Positions 30,401-30,890 of a DNA stretch of 30,890 nucleotides are shown here, piece by piece (position 1 is the stretch's first letter; each line of letters starts with the position of its first letter). Source of the stretch: DASQHW01 sp038209365. Its GTDB lineage: Bacteria; Actinomycetota; Acidimicrobiia; IMCC26256; PALSA-610. Location: assembly GCA_038209365.1 (NCBI GenBank), contig JBBQXS010000050.1, forward strand, positions 1 through 30,890, in the 5' to 3' direction. Position numbers and translations under genes: made by a program. Below the pieces are notes generated by a model. The model saw only the letters and a list, made by a program, of their open reading frames with translations. It did not search any database and was not told where the DNA came from.

Positions 30401-30706
30401 ATGGCGTTCGTGCAGATCATCGAGTTCCGTAGTAGCCGGATTGACGACATCTTGAAGTTGGACGCAGATTGGACCCACCGTGCCGGTACGGAGACGACCG
30501 CGCAACGCGAGGTTCTCTGCGAAGACTGCGACAATCCAGGACGCTACTTCCAAGTCGTGTTCTTCGATTCGTATGAGTCGGCGATGAAGAACTCGGAGCT
30601 ACCGGTGACACGGGAGTTCGCCGAGAAGATGAGCGCGCTTGCCGACGGTCCGCCGACCTTCTACAACCTCAACGTCGTCGAGCATCGAACGTTCGACGAG
30701 CGATAG
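30401..30706 (+). CDS. Small alpha/beta-barrel-like hypothetical protein
   Basis: 101 residues from ATG 30401, with GAGG 6 bases upstream. MAFVQIIEFRSSRIDDILK, TAQREVLCEDCDNPGRYFQV, VFFDSYESAMKNSELPVTRE, FAEKMSALADGPPTFYNL fits the dimeric ferredoxin-like fold seen in antibiotic-monooxygenase/EthD-like proteins. It has a CxxC (CEDCDN) which is not typical. It probably has a monooxygenase-like or purely structural role; the substrate is unknown. The open frame extends upstream to 30155, but that part is Arg/Pro-rich and not family-like. Confidence 0.72.
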   Translation: MAFVQIIEFRSSRIDDILKLDADWTHRAGTETTAQREVLCEDCDNPGRYFQVVFFDSYESAMKNSELPVTREFAEKMSALADGPPTFYNLNVVEHRTFDER

Positions 30707-30772
30707 AGATCACTCGGCGCTCGCGCTCGCAGAAACCGACAACGAACTGGCGCCGATCGGCCTTGGGCTCAG

Positions 30773-30890
30773 GGGGTCAACGCAACACCTGGTGTGATCG
30801 GGTTCGATGACGCTGGAGGTTGTGATGGTGGAGCCAGTCGGTCAGGCGGTCAAAGATCAGATCGCCGTGTTGTTCGCGCAGGGTGCGTCG
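30773..30890 (+). mobile_element. IS30-like element, left end and transposase N-terminus (partial)
   Basis: GGGGTCAACGCAACACC (30773-30789) is a candidate left inverted repeat; its reverse complement resembles the sequence around the stop codon of the left-edge copy. ATG 30807 opens a frame to the window end (VEPVGQAVKDQIAVLFAQG), which looks like the first helix region of an IS30 helix-turn-helix. The family call rests on this fragment and the repeat match. Confidence 0.55.

Noticed and set aside
1..30890. CRISPR arrays, tRNA or rRNA genes
   Set aside because: No regularly spaced repeats and no cloverleaf or rRNA-like sequence was noticed on either strand.
1..30890. Window as a closed circle joining the two transposase pieces
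   Set aside because: The pieces would join out of frame and give only about 70 codons, far below an IS30 transposase.

Overview
The window is high-GC DNA with codon use, Thr-rich secreted proteins, a WhiB-type protein, AGGAGG-type ribosome sites and frequent GTG starts. It fits an Actinomycetota chromosome, and the gene style suggests an Acidimicrobiia-like lineage (inference; no rRNA or marker gene is present). Both edges are IS30-family ends in the same orientation: a transposase C-terminus at 2-124 and a left inverted repeat plus transposase N-terminus at 30773-30890.

Left third (0.2-9.8 kb): a minimal ATP-dependent DNA ligase lacking the OB domain, several small hypothetical or frameshifted genes, a Tudor/KOW-like plus STAS regulator, and a two-gene envelope operon on the minus strand. 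That operon encodes a Thr-rich LPKTG wall-anchored protein and a 745-residue membrane protein joining a degenerate glycosyltransferase-like region, a PilZ domain and an archaeal/SipW-type signal peptidase. A PQQ-type sugar dehydrogenase lipoprotein and IS6/IS1380 remnants follow. Middle (9.8-18.8 kb): a Cache-domain histidine kinase with a stand-alone receiver, a DsbA-like protein, a P-loop kinase, a TauE-type exporter, a secreted TIM-barrel protein, a truncated second ligase copy and an RsbW-like ATPase. Right third (18.8-30.7 kb): a general-stress neighbourhood with a WhiB-like protein that has lost one cluster cysteine, dodecin, two near-identical 70-residue proteins, DUF2188 proteins, an LEA-like/holin-X/DUF3618 operon, a YihY membrane protein, a PRC-barrel/DUF2382 protein and an ECF sigma factor fused to its own zinc-finger membrane anti-sigma.

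A family of six-cysteine mini-proteins ending in GCNYCGV(H/Q) runs through the first 19 kb. One copy is readable (18088-18261); three are broken and two are short tails. Many small genes here are split by single-base indels at G/C runs, whereas the large genes are intact. This points to decay of dispensable genes or to uncorrected sequencing indels.

The most interesting candidates are the PilZ/signal-peptidase fusion with its LPKTG partner, the sigma/anti-sigma fusion whose promoter region shares a 33-bp motif with a second site 4.8 kb away, and the dispersed six-cysteine family.
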